This document shows positions 49,066-57,366 of a DNA stretch of 64,000 nt, in pieces. A program made the translations under genes and the position numbers. Within the stretch, counting starts at the first letter, position 1, and the number at the start of each line of letters is the position of its first letter. This DNA is from Streptomyces griseoviridis (lineage in GTDB: Bacteria > Actinomycetota > Actinomycetes > Streptomycetales > Streptomycetaceae), in the NCBI RefSeq assembly GCF_005222485.1, contig NZ_CP029078.1, forward strand, positions 5,607,501 through 5,671,500, in the 5' to 3' direction. A model generated the notes under the pieces. That model worked only from the letters and a program-made list of their open reading frames with translations, was not told the origin of the DNA and did not search any database.

Positions 49066-50760
49066 CTAGGGCAGCGCGTGGACGTGCGGGCCGACCGTGT
49101 TCGACCAGGCGTTGCCCGCCGACGCGTCCCAGTTGGTCGACCAGGTCATCGCGCCGCGCAGTCCCGGATAGGTCCTGGACGGCTTGAAGGAGCCGCACCC
49201 GGTGCCCTTCGCCAGGCAGTCGAGGGCGTTGTTGACGACTGTCGGTGAGACGTAGCCGCTGCCCGCGCCGCTGGTCGAGGCGGGCAGGCCGAGGCCGACC
49301 TGGGACGGGGCGAGGCCGCCCTCCAACTGGATGCAGGCCAGCGCGGTGAGGAAGTCGACCGAGCCCTGCGAGTAGACCTTGCCGTCGCAGCCCAGCATCG
49401 AACCGCTGTTGTAGTACTGCATGTTGACGACGGTGAGGATGTCCTTGATGTTCAGGGCCGTCTGGAAGTAGGAGTTCGACGTCGACTGCATGTCGATGGT
49501 CTGCGGCGCCATCGTGATGATCAGCGAGGAGCCCGCCTTGGCCGACAGGGAGCGCAGCGCCTGGGTCATGTAGGTGGCGTTGAGGCCGTTCTCCAGGTCG
49601 ATGTCGACGCCGTCGAAGCCGTACGTCTGCATCAGCGTGTACACCGAGTTGGCGAAGTTCGCGGCCGAGGTCGCGTCGCTCACCGACACCGTGCCGTTCT
49701 GGCCGCCGATGGAGATGATCACCTTCTTGCCCGCCGCCTGCTTCGCCTTGATGTCGGCCTTGAACTGATCGGCGGTGTAGCCGTTCAGACCGGCCGAGTC
49801 GAGGGTGAAGGAGACCGCGCCCGGTGTCGTCGTCGCGTCGGCGAAGGCCACCGCGATGATGTCGTACTGGGACGGCACGTCGGAGATCTTCTGGACGGTG
49901 GCGCCGTTGTTGAAGTTCTGCCAGTACCCGGTCACCGCGTGCGCGGCGAGGGTGCCGCCCCCGCCTCCGCCGCCGGTCGCGGTGGTGGTGCCGGTCACGG
50001 TCGCCGACTTGGCCGACTCGCCGGCCGCGTTGGTCGCCGTGACCTGGAAGGAGTACGCCGTCGAGGCGGCGAGCCCGGTCACCGTGGCCGACGTTCCGGT
50101 CACCGCCGTCACCTTGGTGCCGTTGCGGTAGACGCTGTAGCCGGTCGCGCCCGACACCGCGTTCCAGGCCAGCGAGACGGACGACGAGGTGGTGCCCGAC
50201 ACCGCGAGGCCCGCCGGGGTCGCCGGGACGGTCGGGGCCGGGTCGCCGCCCCCGCCGCCGTCGGGGCCGTACACCGACAGGTCGTCCGCGTAGTAGGCGG
50301 CCTGTCCGTACCAGCCGTGCGTGTAGACGGTGACCGAGGTGGTGGCGGAGCCGGTGGTGAACGTCGTCGAGAGCTGCTTCCAACTCGCCGTGTCCGGCGT
50401 CCAGGTGGAGACGTCCGTGGTGCCGGTGCCCGTCACGCCCAGGTAGCTGTACCCGCCCTGCACCCAGGCGCTCAGCGTGTACGTCGAACCGGGCTTGACG
50501 GCCACGGTCTGTACGCACTGGGCGTTGTCCTGCCCGGCCGGGGTCGCCTTGAGCGCGGAAGTGCCGCCGTGGACGGGTGAGTTGACGGTGGCGCCGCTGT
50601 TCGCGGAGCACGTCCAGTTGCTCAGGCCGTTCTCGAAACCGGCGTTCTTCGCGTTGTTGACGTCCGCGGCGGACGCCTGGCCCGCGCCCGCCAGGGAGAG
50701 CGCGAGGGCGGCGGTGACGGCTCCCGACCAGAGCCGTGCCGATCTTCTGTGTGGGGACAT
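49066..50760 (-). CDS. secreted GH18 chitinase with N-terminal CBM and fibronectin III domain
   Basis: A 564-residue exported enzyme. Signal peptide 1-32 (LWSGAVTAALALSLAGAGQASA), then a carbohydrate-binding beta-sandwich at about 33-165 (NAGFENGLSNWTCSANSGA), a fibronectin III domain at 180-265 (PAGLAVSGTTSSSVSLAWN) and a GGGGGGG linker. The GH18 catalytic barrel follows from about 275, with the signature FDGVDIDLE near residues 380-388; the last Glu is the acid catalyst. KVIISIGGQNG and MQYYNSG are the other family motifs. It hydrolyses chitin. The promoter carries the 12-bp repeats of Streptomyces chitinase genes. ATG 50760. Confidence 0.95.
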   Translation of the reverse strand: MSPHRRSARLWSGAVTAALALSLAGAGQASAADVNNAKNAGFENGLSNWTCSANSGATVNSPVHGGTSALKATPAGQDNAQCVQTVAVKPGSTYTLSAWVQGGYSYLGVTGTGTTDVSTWTPDTASWKQLSTTFTTGSATTSVTVYTHGWYGQAAYYADDLSVYGPDGGGGGDPAPTVPATPAGLAVSGTTSSSVSLAWNAVSGATGYSVYRNGTKVTAVTGTSATVTGLAASTAYSFQVTATNAAGESAKSATVTGTTTATGGGGGGGTLAAHAVTGYWQNFNNGATVQKISDVPSQYDIIAVAFADATTTPGAVSFTLDSAGLNGYTADQFKADIKAKQAAGKKVIISIGGQNGTVSVSDATSAANFANSVYTLMQTYGFDGVDIDLENGLNATYMTQALRSLSAKAGSSLIITMAPQTIDMQSTSNSYFQTALNIKDILTVVNMQYYNSGSMLGCDGKVYSQGSVDFLTALACIQLEGGLAPSQVGLGLPASTSGAGSGYVSPTVVNNALDCLAKGTGCGSFKPSRTYPGLRGAMTWSTNWDASAGNAWSNTVGPHVHALP

Positions 50761-50771
50761 GACAACAAGTT

Positions 50772-50809
50772 GGTCTAGGCCAATCCTGCTGTCAAGAGGT
50801 CCAGACCAA
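50772..50809 (-). promoter_or_regulatory. chitinase promoter with paired 12-bp direct repeats
   Basis: Read leftward: TTGGTCTGGACC at 50809-50798, a TTGACA -35-like box at 50795-50790, and TTGGCCTAGACC at 50783-50772. The pair of 12-bp direct repeats at the promoter is a known feature of Streptomyces chitinase genes that gives chitin induction and glucose repression. Here they flank the -35 box. The stop codon of the upstream membrane gene (50792-50794) lies inside this promoter. Confidence 0.75.
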
Positions 50810-51181
50810 CTTGTCGAGCAGCAGTCCGGCCGCGCACCCCGCGAGCAGCACCGCCGTCGACATCCACAGCGACCCGTGCGCCGGTGCCAGGAACTCCGGG
50901 CGCAGCGCCGACGCGAGCAGCAGGGCCGCCACCGGGACCGCGCAGGCCGCCACCGGGTGCCGGACCGGATCGTGCCGCCACGGCTCCGGGTGGACGCGGG
51001 CCGCCGCCCACGTCGCGAGTGTCACCGAGAGCAGGTTCGGCAGGTGGACGAGGGCGAGCGCCGCCCCGAACGAGCCGACGCCCCCGGGGCCGACGAGATA
51101 CCGGTGCACCACCGTGGCCTGCGTGTACGCGGTGAGCGCCAGCACCACGGCCCCGGCCGCCCAGGACCTGGCGAACGCCAT
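50792..51181 (-). CDS. small four-span membrane protein
   Basis: A 129-residue hydrophobic protein with about four spans (WAAGAVVLALTAYTQATVVH, FGAALALVHLPNLLSVTLAT, PVAACAVPVAALLLASAL, WMSTAVLLAGCAAGLLLDKL). ATG 51181 overlaps the preceding DUF3592-type gene's TGA by one base (TGATG), so the two are translationally coupled. No family recognised. Its 3' end runs into the chitinase promoter, which is unusual but does not affect the reading frame. Confidence 0.7.
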   Translation of the reverse strand: MAFARSWAAGAVVLALTAYTQATVVHRYLVGPGGVGSFGAALALVHLPNLLSVTLATWAAARVHPEPWRHDPVRHPVAACAVPVAALLLASALRPEFLAPAHGSLWMSTAVLLAGCAAGLLLDKLVWTS

Positions 51182-51612
51182 CAGCCGCCCCCGAGGACCC
51201 CGTGCACGAGGACCGCCGTGAACCACACCGCCGCGAGACCGCACCCCGACGTCAGCGCCAGCGCCTGGAGCACCGGCGGCCAGCTCCCCCGGCCCGTCAC
51301 CGCCGCCGTCCCGGCCGGGTCGCGCGGATCGTAGGTGACGGTGACCGGGGTGCCCTCCTCGGTGGAGCGGCGCACCATCGCCTCGAACTCGACCCGGGTG
51401 CCGTCGGTGGTGTGGAAGGCGAAGAAGTGCCGTACGGCGTCCGAGCGGTGGTACGGCTCGGCCGTGACCCGCACGCACTCGCCGCCGGTGCGCACCCCGC
51501 GCCGCAGCACCCGCGTCACCGTCACCAGCCGGCGCGCGCACCGCACCGCGACGGCCCCGGACACCACGACCAGCAGGGCGAGTACGACGTCGCCCGTCTC
51601 CGGTAATCCCAT
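51181..51612 (-). CDS. DUF3592-type membrane protein
   Basis: A 143-residue protein with an N-terminal span (VVLALLVVVSGAVAVRCARR) and a C-terminal span (ALALTSGCGLAAVWFTAVLV) around an extracytoplasmic or cytosolic beta domain. That domain, with AEPYHRSDAVRHFFAFHTTDGTRVEFEA and EEGTPVTVTYDPRDPAGTA, is the DUF3592 pattern. Function of the family is unknown. ATG 51612. Coupled to the next membrane gene. Confidence 0.75.
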   Translation of the reverse strand: MGLPETGDVVLALLVVVSGAVAVRCARRLVTVTRVLRRGVRTGGECVRVTAEPYHRSDAVRHFFAFHTTDGTRVEFEAMVRRSTEEGTPVTVTYDPRDPAGTAAVTGRGSWPPVLQALALTSGCGLAAVWFTAVLVHGVLGGG

Positions 51613-52309
51613 GGCTAGCGCACCTTCGCAAAGGCGACGGTCCGCTTCGGACCGGAGGCGGGCAGGCGACCGCGCACGGCGTCGCCCCGGAGCCCCCCGG
51701 CCGGGAGCGGGCGGTGGGTCCTCGTCGGCGGAGGGCTTCCCCCGAGGTCAGTTCGCACAGCGGCTGTAGGGCACATAGTGGCGAGTGTTCCCCTGTGGGA
51801 CGCCCGGGAACTGCGCGGCGGCCGGCGTCTCGGTCTTCTTCTGCGTCACCCGGGTCGCCTGAGCCGCCTCAGTCACCCGAGTTGCCTGAGTCACGTGCGG
51901 CACGTGCGGCACCTGAGTCCCGTGCGTCGCCCGAGTCACCCGCGTTCCGCTGTCTCTCCCGTGACGCACGCGTACCCCTCCCGGCCGACATTCGCCTGTG
52001 TGTTCGGCCGCGAGCGTAGGCGCCGGGCACCCCGGTGCGCGTGGGCCCGGGGACCCAGACACGGGCCCACTCCGCACCCGGGGCGGCGGACCCGGTCAGC
52101 CGGAACGGACCCGTCCGGCGGGCGGCGAGATGCTCAACCTGCCCCGGTTTGGCATGACTTGCGCCACAGGAGTTCCCCAGGAGCTACGCAATCGCTGTTC
52201 TCCGGTCACAGTGGCGTGGATACAGTGCTGAGGTAGTCACGCAGTGAAGTCATTTCGATGCGCCGGAGTCACCCCGGCGGAGCGACGGACGCAACACGGG
52301 GAGCCGCGC
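51613..52309. other. 697-bp region without a supported gene; contains a low-complexity repeat
   Basis: At about 51843-51955 short motifs recur (GAGTCACCCGAGTTGCCTGAG, GTGCGGCACGTGCGGCAC, CCCGAGTCACCCG-like strings). On the minus strand this reads as Thr-Arg-Val-Thr repeats in a 109-codon open frame (51748-52077) that has no good start signal. The rest, up to 52309, may contain the promoter of the Tad locus; CGCAATCGCTGTTCTCC near 52187 is less GC-rich. Confidence 0.45.
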
Positions 52310-53152
52310 GTGCCCACTGCCATCGCCGTGACGAGCGCCGACATGGCGCTCCCGCCGCAGGACGAACGCACCCTGCCCGCGGTGGTCCTCGCGGACCTGG
52401 ACCGGCAGCCGCTCGACGAGGCGCTCGGCGCCGTCCAGGCCCTCCTCGACCAGCACGGACATCTCGTCGTGGTCTCCTCGCAGGCCGTGCCCCACGCGGT
52501 CACCCGGCGCCTGTACACCATCCGCTCGCTCCTGGAGAGCGACCGGATCGCGCTGTTCCATCCGCCGCTGCCGCCGCTCGGACTCGCCGTCCTCGCCCGC
52601 CAGTTGCGTCAACTCGCGACCTGCGACCTCAGCCCGGGGGTGCTCGCCTCGGCCGGCCGGCTGCTCACCCACTACATCCACTGCGGCGCGCTGCTCGGCT
52701 CCGTGGCCCGGCTCGACCGGGTCCCCGTCGGCCTCACCTCGCACGCCAGATCCTGGGTCCCCGGCAGCCAGTTCGGCGTCGTCGCCCACCCCGAACCGCA
52801 GCTCGTCAGGATCGGCCCCGAAGCCGCCCTGACCGGACCCGAGTTCGGCACCTGGATGCTCGTCGCCCCGGGGCAGCCGCCCTCGGACTGGGTCACCGCG
52901 ACCCTCGCCGAACAGTGGGGCGCGCAGGGGCTGCGCGAGGTCCCGTCGCCCGCGGAGTCCGCCACCTGGTGGGGCACGGGCAAGCTCGTCGAGTTCGCCG
53001 CGTACCTGCCCGACCTCTCCGTCCTGTACCAACTCGTGACGTCCGTGCGGCAGGGCGTCTGCCACTGGTGCGGCATCGACGTCATCGGCGACCGCTGCGT
53101 CTTCTGCTCCGCCGTACCACCGTTCCACGAGAACCAGATCACCGCCCGATGA
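52310..53152 (+). CDS. conserved protein with C-terminal zinc ribbon, first gene of the Tad locus
   Basis: A 280-residue protein from GTG 52310 with GGGGAG upstream. The N-terminal half has an alternating alpha/beta pattern (LPAVVLADLDRQPLDEALGAVQALLDQHGHLVVVSSQ). The C-terminal end has a treble of cysteines, VCHWCGIDVIGDRCVFCSAVPP, that should bind zinc. A hydrophobic QFGVVAHPEPQLVRIGPEA stretch lies between. No membrane span. I do not recognise the family; position 98 bases before the CpaB-like gene suggests a role with the pilus locus. Confidence 0.65.
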   Translation: MPTAIAVTSADMALPPQDERTLPAVVLADLDRQPLDEALGAVQALLDQHGHLVVVSSQAVPHAVTRRLYTIRSLLESDRIALFHPPLPPLGLAVLARQLRQLATCDLSPGVLASAGRLLTHYIHCGALLGSVARLDRVPVGLTSHARSWVPGSQFGVVAHPEPQLVRIGPEAALTGPEFGTWMLVAPGQPPSDWVTATLAEQWGAQGLREVPSPAESATWWGTGKLVEFAAYLPDLSVLYQLVTSVRQGVCHWCGIDVIGDRCVFCSAVPPFHENQITAR

Positions 53153-53249
53153 GTCCTGCGCCCCAGGGTTCGCAGCCACGTCCGTCACGTCCGGCACTTC
53201 ATCCGAAGTCCGCTCGACCGACCATCCCCCCGATGAGGTTGTACGGTTC

Positions 53250-53957
53250 ATGAACTCACGTCAGCGCCGAGGCGTGCTCCTGCTGCTCCTGTCGGTCCTC
53301 TGCGCCCTCGGCGCGTTCGCCGGTGTCCTCTCCGTGATCAGCGACGTCAAGTCGAAGGTCGGACCCGAGGTCACGGCCTACCGGCTGAAGAAGAGCGTGG
53401 CGCCCTACACCACCCTGACCACGGACCAGTTCGAGAAGATAGAGATGCCCGAGCGCTGGCTCTCGCCCACCGCGGTGACCAGCCTCCGCCAGATCCAGGG
53501 CAAGATCGCCGTCACCACCCTGCGCGAGGGCTCCCTGCTCCAGACCGACATGATCGTCGAGCAGCCCGCACTCCAGCCGGGCCAGCAGGAGGTCGCGATC
53601 ATGATCGACGCGGCGACCGGCGTGGCGGGCAAGATCACCCCGGGTGCGACGGTCAACGTCTACGCCACCTTCGCGGGCGAACGGGACGGCGACCCCGCCC
53701 AGTCGAAGATCATCGTGACCAACGCCAAGGTCCTCGACGTCGGCAAGATCACCGCCCTCGACCCGGCCGAGGGCACCAGGACGCAACGGCCCACCGACGC
53801 CGTCCCGATCACGTTCGCCCTCTCCGCGCTCGACGCCCAGCGCATCACCTACGCCGAGTCCTTCGCCCAGCGGGTACGGCTGGCCCTGGTCGCGCCGGGC
53901 GGCGACACCACGGTCCCTGACAAGGACCGCACGTACCAACTAGCGAAGGACAAGTGA
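53250..53957 (+). CDS. CpaB/RcpC-like SAF-domain pilus assembly protein
   Basis: A 235-residue protein with an N-terminal signal anchor (RRGVLLLLLSVLCALGAFAGVLSVI) and an SAF domain (KKSVAPYTTLTTDQFEKIEMPERWL, REGSLLQTDMIV). The RcpC/CpaB-type domain follows, with QEVAIMIDAATGVAGKITPGATVNVYATF. CpaB guides assembly of Flp-type pili at the cell envelope. ATG 53250. The CpaE-like gene begins nine bases after its stop, so the Tad operon proper starts here. Confidence 0.87.
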   Translation: MNSRQRRGVLLLLLSVLCALGAFAGVLSVISDVKSKVGPEVTAYRLKKSVAPYTTLTTDQFEKIEMPERWLSPTAVTSLRQIQGKIAVTTLREGSLLQTDMIVEQPALQPGQQEVAIMIDAATGVAGKITPGATVNVYATFAGERDGDPAQSKIIVTNAKVLDVGKITALDPAEGTRTQRPTDAVPITFALSALDAQRITYAESFAQRVRLALVAPGGDTTVPDKDRTYQLAKDK

Positions 53958-53966
53958 GACGCCCGC

Positions 53967-55220
53967 ATGCCCACGAGGATCCTTCCGGCCGTCGGTGACG
54001 TGGACGCGGTCCGCTCCCTGACCACGCTGCTCAGCCAGCTCCCGGACGCCGAACCGGTCGCCCCGGTCGTCGACTCGACGCAGCTCGTCGACACCCTCGC
54101 GCGCCTCGCCGCCGAGTCCGTCGACGAACTGCCCGAGGTGGTCGTCGTCCACGAACGCATCGGCCCGGTCCCGGCCCTTGAACTCATCCGCGAAGTGGCC
54201 CTGCGCTTCCCGGCCGTCGGCGTCATCCTCGTCACCACCGACGCCAGCCCGGGACTCTTCCAGGCCGCCATGGACTACGGCGCCCGCGGCCTGGTCGCCA
54301 TGCCCCTCAGCTACGAGGAACTCGCCAGCCGCGTCCAGGCGGTGGCCCAGTGGTCGGCCGGCGTCCGGCGCCATCTCGGCCACGGCGGCGACGTGTTCAC
54401 CGGCGTCGGCGGCACCGTCGTCACCGTCAGCGGCGCCAAGGGCGGCGTCGGCGCCACCCTCACCGCCGTCCAACTCGCCCTCGCCGCACAGGCGTCAGGC
54501 AGGACCACGGCCCTGGTCGACCTGGACCTCCAGGCCGGCGACGTCGCCTCCTACCTGGACGTCCAGTTCCGCCGCTCGGTGGTCGACCTCGCCGCCATCA
54601 CCGACATCTCGCCCCGCGTCCTCGCCGACGCCGTCTTCCGCCACGACACCGGACTCGCCCTGCTCCTCGCCCCCGGCGAGGGCGAACGCGGCGAGGAGGT
54701 CACCGACCGCGCCGCCCGCCAGATCGTCGCCGCGCTGCGCTCCCGCTACGAGGTCGTCGTCGTCGACTGCGGCGCCCAGCTCAGCGGCGCGGGCGCCGCC
54801 GCGGTGGAGATGGCCGACACCGCGCTGCTCGTCACCACCCCCGACGTGGTCGCCGTACGCGGCGCCAAGCGGACCGTGCGGATGTGGGACCGGCTCCAGA
54901 TCCGCAAGGCGGAGGAGACCACCGTCGTCGTCAACCGGCACACCCGCGCCACCGAGATCCAGCCGCCGCTGATCCAGCGGATCACCGGCACGGCGGTCGC
55001 CGCCACCACGGTCCCCGCCCACTACAAGGAACTCCAGGGCGCGGTCGACGCGGGCCGGGTCCACGAACTCGACAGCAAGAGCGTGGTGAAGCAGGCCCTG
55101 TGGGGCCTGGCCGGAGAGCTGGGCCTGGTGAAGGCCGCCGAGAGCGCCCACAAGGGCGGCAGGGCACGCGGCGACCGGGGCTCGGTCAGCCTGTTCAGAC
55201 GCCGGGACGGAGGGGGATAG
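53967..55220 (+). CDS. CpaE-like AAA/MinD-type ATPase of the Tad locus
   Basis: A 417-residue protein. Residues 1-125 form a receiver-like domain without an obvious phosphorylation site (VVVVHERIGPVPALELIREVALRFPAVGVILVTTD). Residues 145-390 are a MinD/ParA-type ATPase: deviant Walker A SGAKGGVGATLTAVQLALAAQ, VDLDLQAGDVASYLDV and EVVVVDCGAQLSGAG. The partner-binding segment is NRHTRATEIQPPLIQRITG. CpaE proteins place the pilus machinery. ATG 53967; the next gene follows after two bases. Confidence 0.88.
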   Translation: MPTRILPAVGDVDAVRSLTTLLSQLPDAEPVAPVVDSTQLVDTLARLAAESVDELPEVVVVHERIGPVPALELIREVALRFPAVGVILVTTDASPGLFQAAMDYGARGLVAMPLSYEELASRVQAVAQWSAGVRRHLGHGGDVFTGVGGTVVTVSGAKGGVGATLTAVQLALAAQASGRTTALVDLDLQAGDVASYLDVQFRRSVVDLAAITDISPRVLADAVFRHDTGLALLLAPGEGERGEEVTDRAARQIVAALRSRYEVVVVDCGAQLSGAGAAAVEMADTALLVTTPDVVAVRGAKRTVRMWDRLQIRKAEETTVVVNRHTRATEIQPPLIQRITGTAVAATTVPAHYKELQGAVDAGRVHELDSKSVVKQALWGLAGELGLVKAAESAHKGGRARGDRGSVSLFRRRDGGG

Positions 55221-55222
55221 CG

Positions 55223-55615
55223 ATGCGCAGACCACCCGGAGGCACGCGCGAGAGGCGGGACGGCGGCCAGGTCACCATCGAGTTCCTCGGCATGACACCG
55301 ACGATCCTCGTCACGCTGGTGGTGCTGTGGCAGCTCGTGCTCGTGGGGTACACGTTCACGCTCGCGGGGAATGCTGCGGACGAGGCGGTACGGGCGGGCA
55401 CGGCCGCCGAGGGCGACGCACCGGGAGCCTGCCGGCGGAAAGGGGAGAGGACACTGCCGTCCGCGTGGCAGCGCACGGTCACCTGCGGTCCAGGTGCGGC
55501 CGGCTACTTCACGGCCGACGTCCGCCTCAAGGTGCCCGTCCTCTTCCCCGGCACGGTCGACTTCCCGTTCCGCGTGCACGGACACGCCGGAGCCGTACAG
55601 GAGGCGAGGCGATGA
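55223..55615 (+). CDS. TadE-like pseudopilin
   Basis: A 130-residue protein with the TadE start: basic residues (RRPPGGTRERRDGG), then QVTIEFLGMTPTILVTLVVLWQLVLVGYTFT, a hydrophobic span preceded by the Glu of the prepilin-like site. The rest is a small extracytoplasmic domain with two cysteines (GACRRKG, TCGPG). GGAGGGGG precedes ATG 55223. ATGA overlap with the next TadE-like gene. Minor pseudopilins of this kind help build the Flp fibre. Confidence 0.83.
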   Translation: MRRPPGGTRERRDGGQVTIEFLGMTPTILVTLVVLWQLVLVGYTFTLAGNAADEAVRAGTAAEGDAPGACRRKGERTLPSAWQRTVTCGPGAAGYFTADVRLKVPVLFPGTVDFPFRVHGHAGAVQEARR

Positions 55616-55965
55616 ACCGGCACCCGCACCGCGACCGCGGCCAAGTCGCCCTGGAGTACCTCGGGTTCCTGCCGATCCTGCTGCTGGTCGGGATGGCCGC
55701 CGTCCAGCTCGGACTGATCGCCTACACCGCCCAGCAGGCGGGCACCGCCGCCCGCGCCGGCGCGCGCAGCGCCTCCCTCGACGGGAGCGCCGCCGAGGGC
55801 TGCGCCCAGGCGGTCAGCGACTGGCTGACCGGACGCACCCGCTGCGCCTCCTCGTCCGGCGGCGACTCCGTCACCGTCACCGCCAGCATCGCCATCCCGT
55901 CCGTCGTCCCCTTCTGGCACTTCGACCAGGCCCACAGGACGGCGACGATGCCGCTCGACCACTAG
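55612..55965 (+). CDS. second TadE-like pseudopilin
   Basis: A 117-residue protein: RHPHRDRGQVALEYLGFLPILLLVGMAAVQLGLIAYTAQQAG, the TadE N-terminal helix with the Glu after QVAL, followed by an external domain with a cysteine pair (EGCAQAV, TRCASSS). It is coupled to the preceding gene by ATGA and probably forms a heterodimer with it, as TadE and TadF do elsewhere. A 48-bp gap leads to the CpaF gene, which has its own AGGAG. Confidence 0.85.
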   Translation: MNRHPHRDRGQVALEYLGFLPILLLVGMAAVQLGLIAYTAQQAGTAARAGARSASLDGSAAEGCAQAVSDWLTGRTRCASSSGGDSVTVTASIAIPSVVPFWHFDQAHRTATMPLDH

Positions 55966-56013
55966 GCCCACCGGCACACCGAGGAACCAGAACGAGCGAG
56001 GAGCACCGGAGCC

Positions 56014-57351
56014 ATGAGCCTGCGGGCACGCATCAACTCCCCCGAGGAGAACGGCAACAGGGGCGAGGACGGCCACCTGGTCGCCTCCTACCGGGCCAAG
56101 CTCCTCGAGGAGATCGACCTCGCCGAGATGAGTTCGCTGGCCGCGGCCGAACGCCGGGCCCGCCTCGAGCGGGTGCTCGGGCACATCATCAGCCGCGAGG
56201 GCCCGGTCCTCTCGACGGTCGAACGCTCCCAGCTGATCCGCCGGGTCGTCGACGAAGCCCTCGGCCTCGGCATCCTCGAACCGCTCCTGGAGGACGCGTC
56301 GATCACCGAGATCATGGTGAACGGCCCCGACGCGATCTTCGTCGAGCGCGGCGGCCGGGTCGAACAGCTCCCGCTGCGCTTCCCCTCCCACGACCAGCTC
56401 ATGCAGACCATCGAACGGATCGTGTCGACCGTCAACCGCCGTGTCGACGAGTCGAATCCGATGGTCGACGCCCGCCTCCCGTCCGGCGAACGCGTCAACG
56501 TGATCATCCCGCCGCTCTCCCTCACCGGCGCCACCCTCACCATCCGCCGCTTCCCCCGCTCCTTCACCCTCCAGGAGATGATCGGCCTCGGCTCGCTCGA
56601 CGAGCACATGCTCTACCTGCTGGCCGGCCTGGTGCAGGCGAAGTTCAACGTGATCGTCTCCGGCGCCACCGGCACCGGCAAGACGACCCTCCTCAACGCC
56701 CTCTCCGGGCTGATCCCCGGCGGCGAACGCATCATCACCATCGAGGACTCCGCCGAACTCCAGCTCCAGCAGGCCCATGTGATCCGCCTGGAGTCCCGCC
56801 CGCCCAACGTCGAGGGCAAGGGCCAGGTCACCATCCGCGACCTGGTCCGCAACTCGCTGCGGATGCGGCCCGACCGGATCGTCGTCGGCGAGGTCCGCGG
56901 CGGCGAGTCCCTCGACATGCTCCAGGCCATGTCGACCGGCCACGACGGCTCGCTCGCCACCGTCCACGCCAACAGCGCCGAGGACGCGCTGATGCGGCTG
57001 AAGACCCTCGCGTCGATGTCCGAGGTCGAAGTGCCCTTCGAGGCACTGCACGACCAGATCAACAGCGCCATCGACGTGATCATCCAGCTGACCAGGTTCG
57101 CCGACGGCGCCCGCCGGATCACCGAGGTCGCCGTCCTCGACAGCCACGGCAGCGAACCGTACCGGCTGATCACCGTCGCCCGCTTCCACGCCCGCCCGAT
57201 GACCGCCGACGGCCGCGTCCACGGCGTCTTCGAGTACTTCCCGCTGCCGCGCCGCACCGCCGAGCGCCTCTACCTGGCCGGCCAGCCCGTCCCGCAGGCG
57301 TTCGGCGTCGCCCAGAGCCTCGACCAGCTCGCCGTCCGAGAAGCCAGGTAG
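56014..57351 (+). CDS. CpaF/TadA secretion ATPase
   Basis: A 445-residue VirB11-type ATPase that powers Flp pilus assembly. The N-terminal part has EALGLGILEPLLEDASITEIMVNGPD, the Walker A is GATGTGKTTLLNALSGLIP near residues 213-231, followed by RIITIEDSAELQL (Asp box) and RPDRIVVGEVRGGE (Walker B). The GHDGSLATVHANS His box follows near 310. ATG 56014 with AGGAG. The TadB gene begins 15 bases after the stop. All catalytic residues are present. Confidence 0.95.
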   Translation: MSLRARINSPEENGNRGEDGHLVASYRAKLLEEIDLAEMSSLAAAERRARLERVLGHIISREGPVLSTVERSQLIRRVVDEALGLGILEPLLEDASITEIMVNGPDAIFVERGGRVEQLPLRFPSHDQLMQTIERIVSTVNRRVDESNPMVDARLPSGERVNVIIPPLSLTGATLTIRRFPRSFTLQEMIGLGSLDEHMLYLLAGLVQAKFNVIVSGATGTGKTTLLNALSGLIPGGERIITIEDSAELQLQQAHVIRLESRPPNVEGKGQVTIRDLVRNSLRMRPDRIVVGEVRGGESLDMLQAMSTGHDGSLATVHANSAEDALMRLKTLASMSEVEVPFEALHDQINSAIDVIIQLTRFADGARRITEVAVLDSHGSEPYRLITVARFHARPMTADGRVHGVFEYFPLPRRTAERLYLAGQPVPQAFGVAQSLDQLAVREAR

Positions 57352-57366
57352 GCAGGAACCGACCCC

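Noticed and set aside
51748..52077. 109-codon minus-strand gene with Thr-Arg-Val-Thr repeats
   Set aside because: No ribosome-binding site, low complexity and no recognisable domain; kept only as a repeat region.
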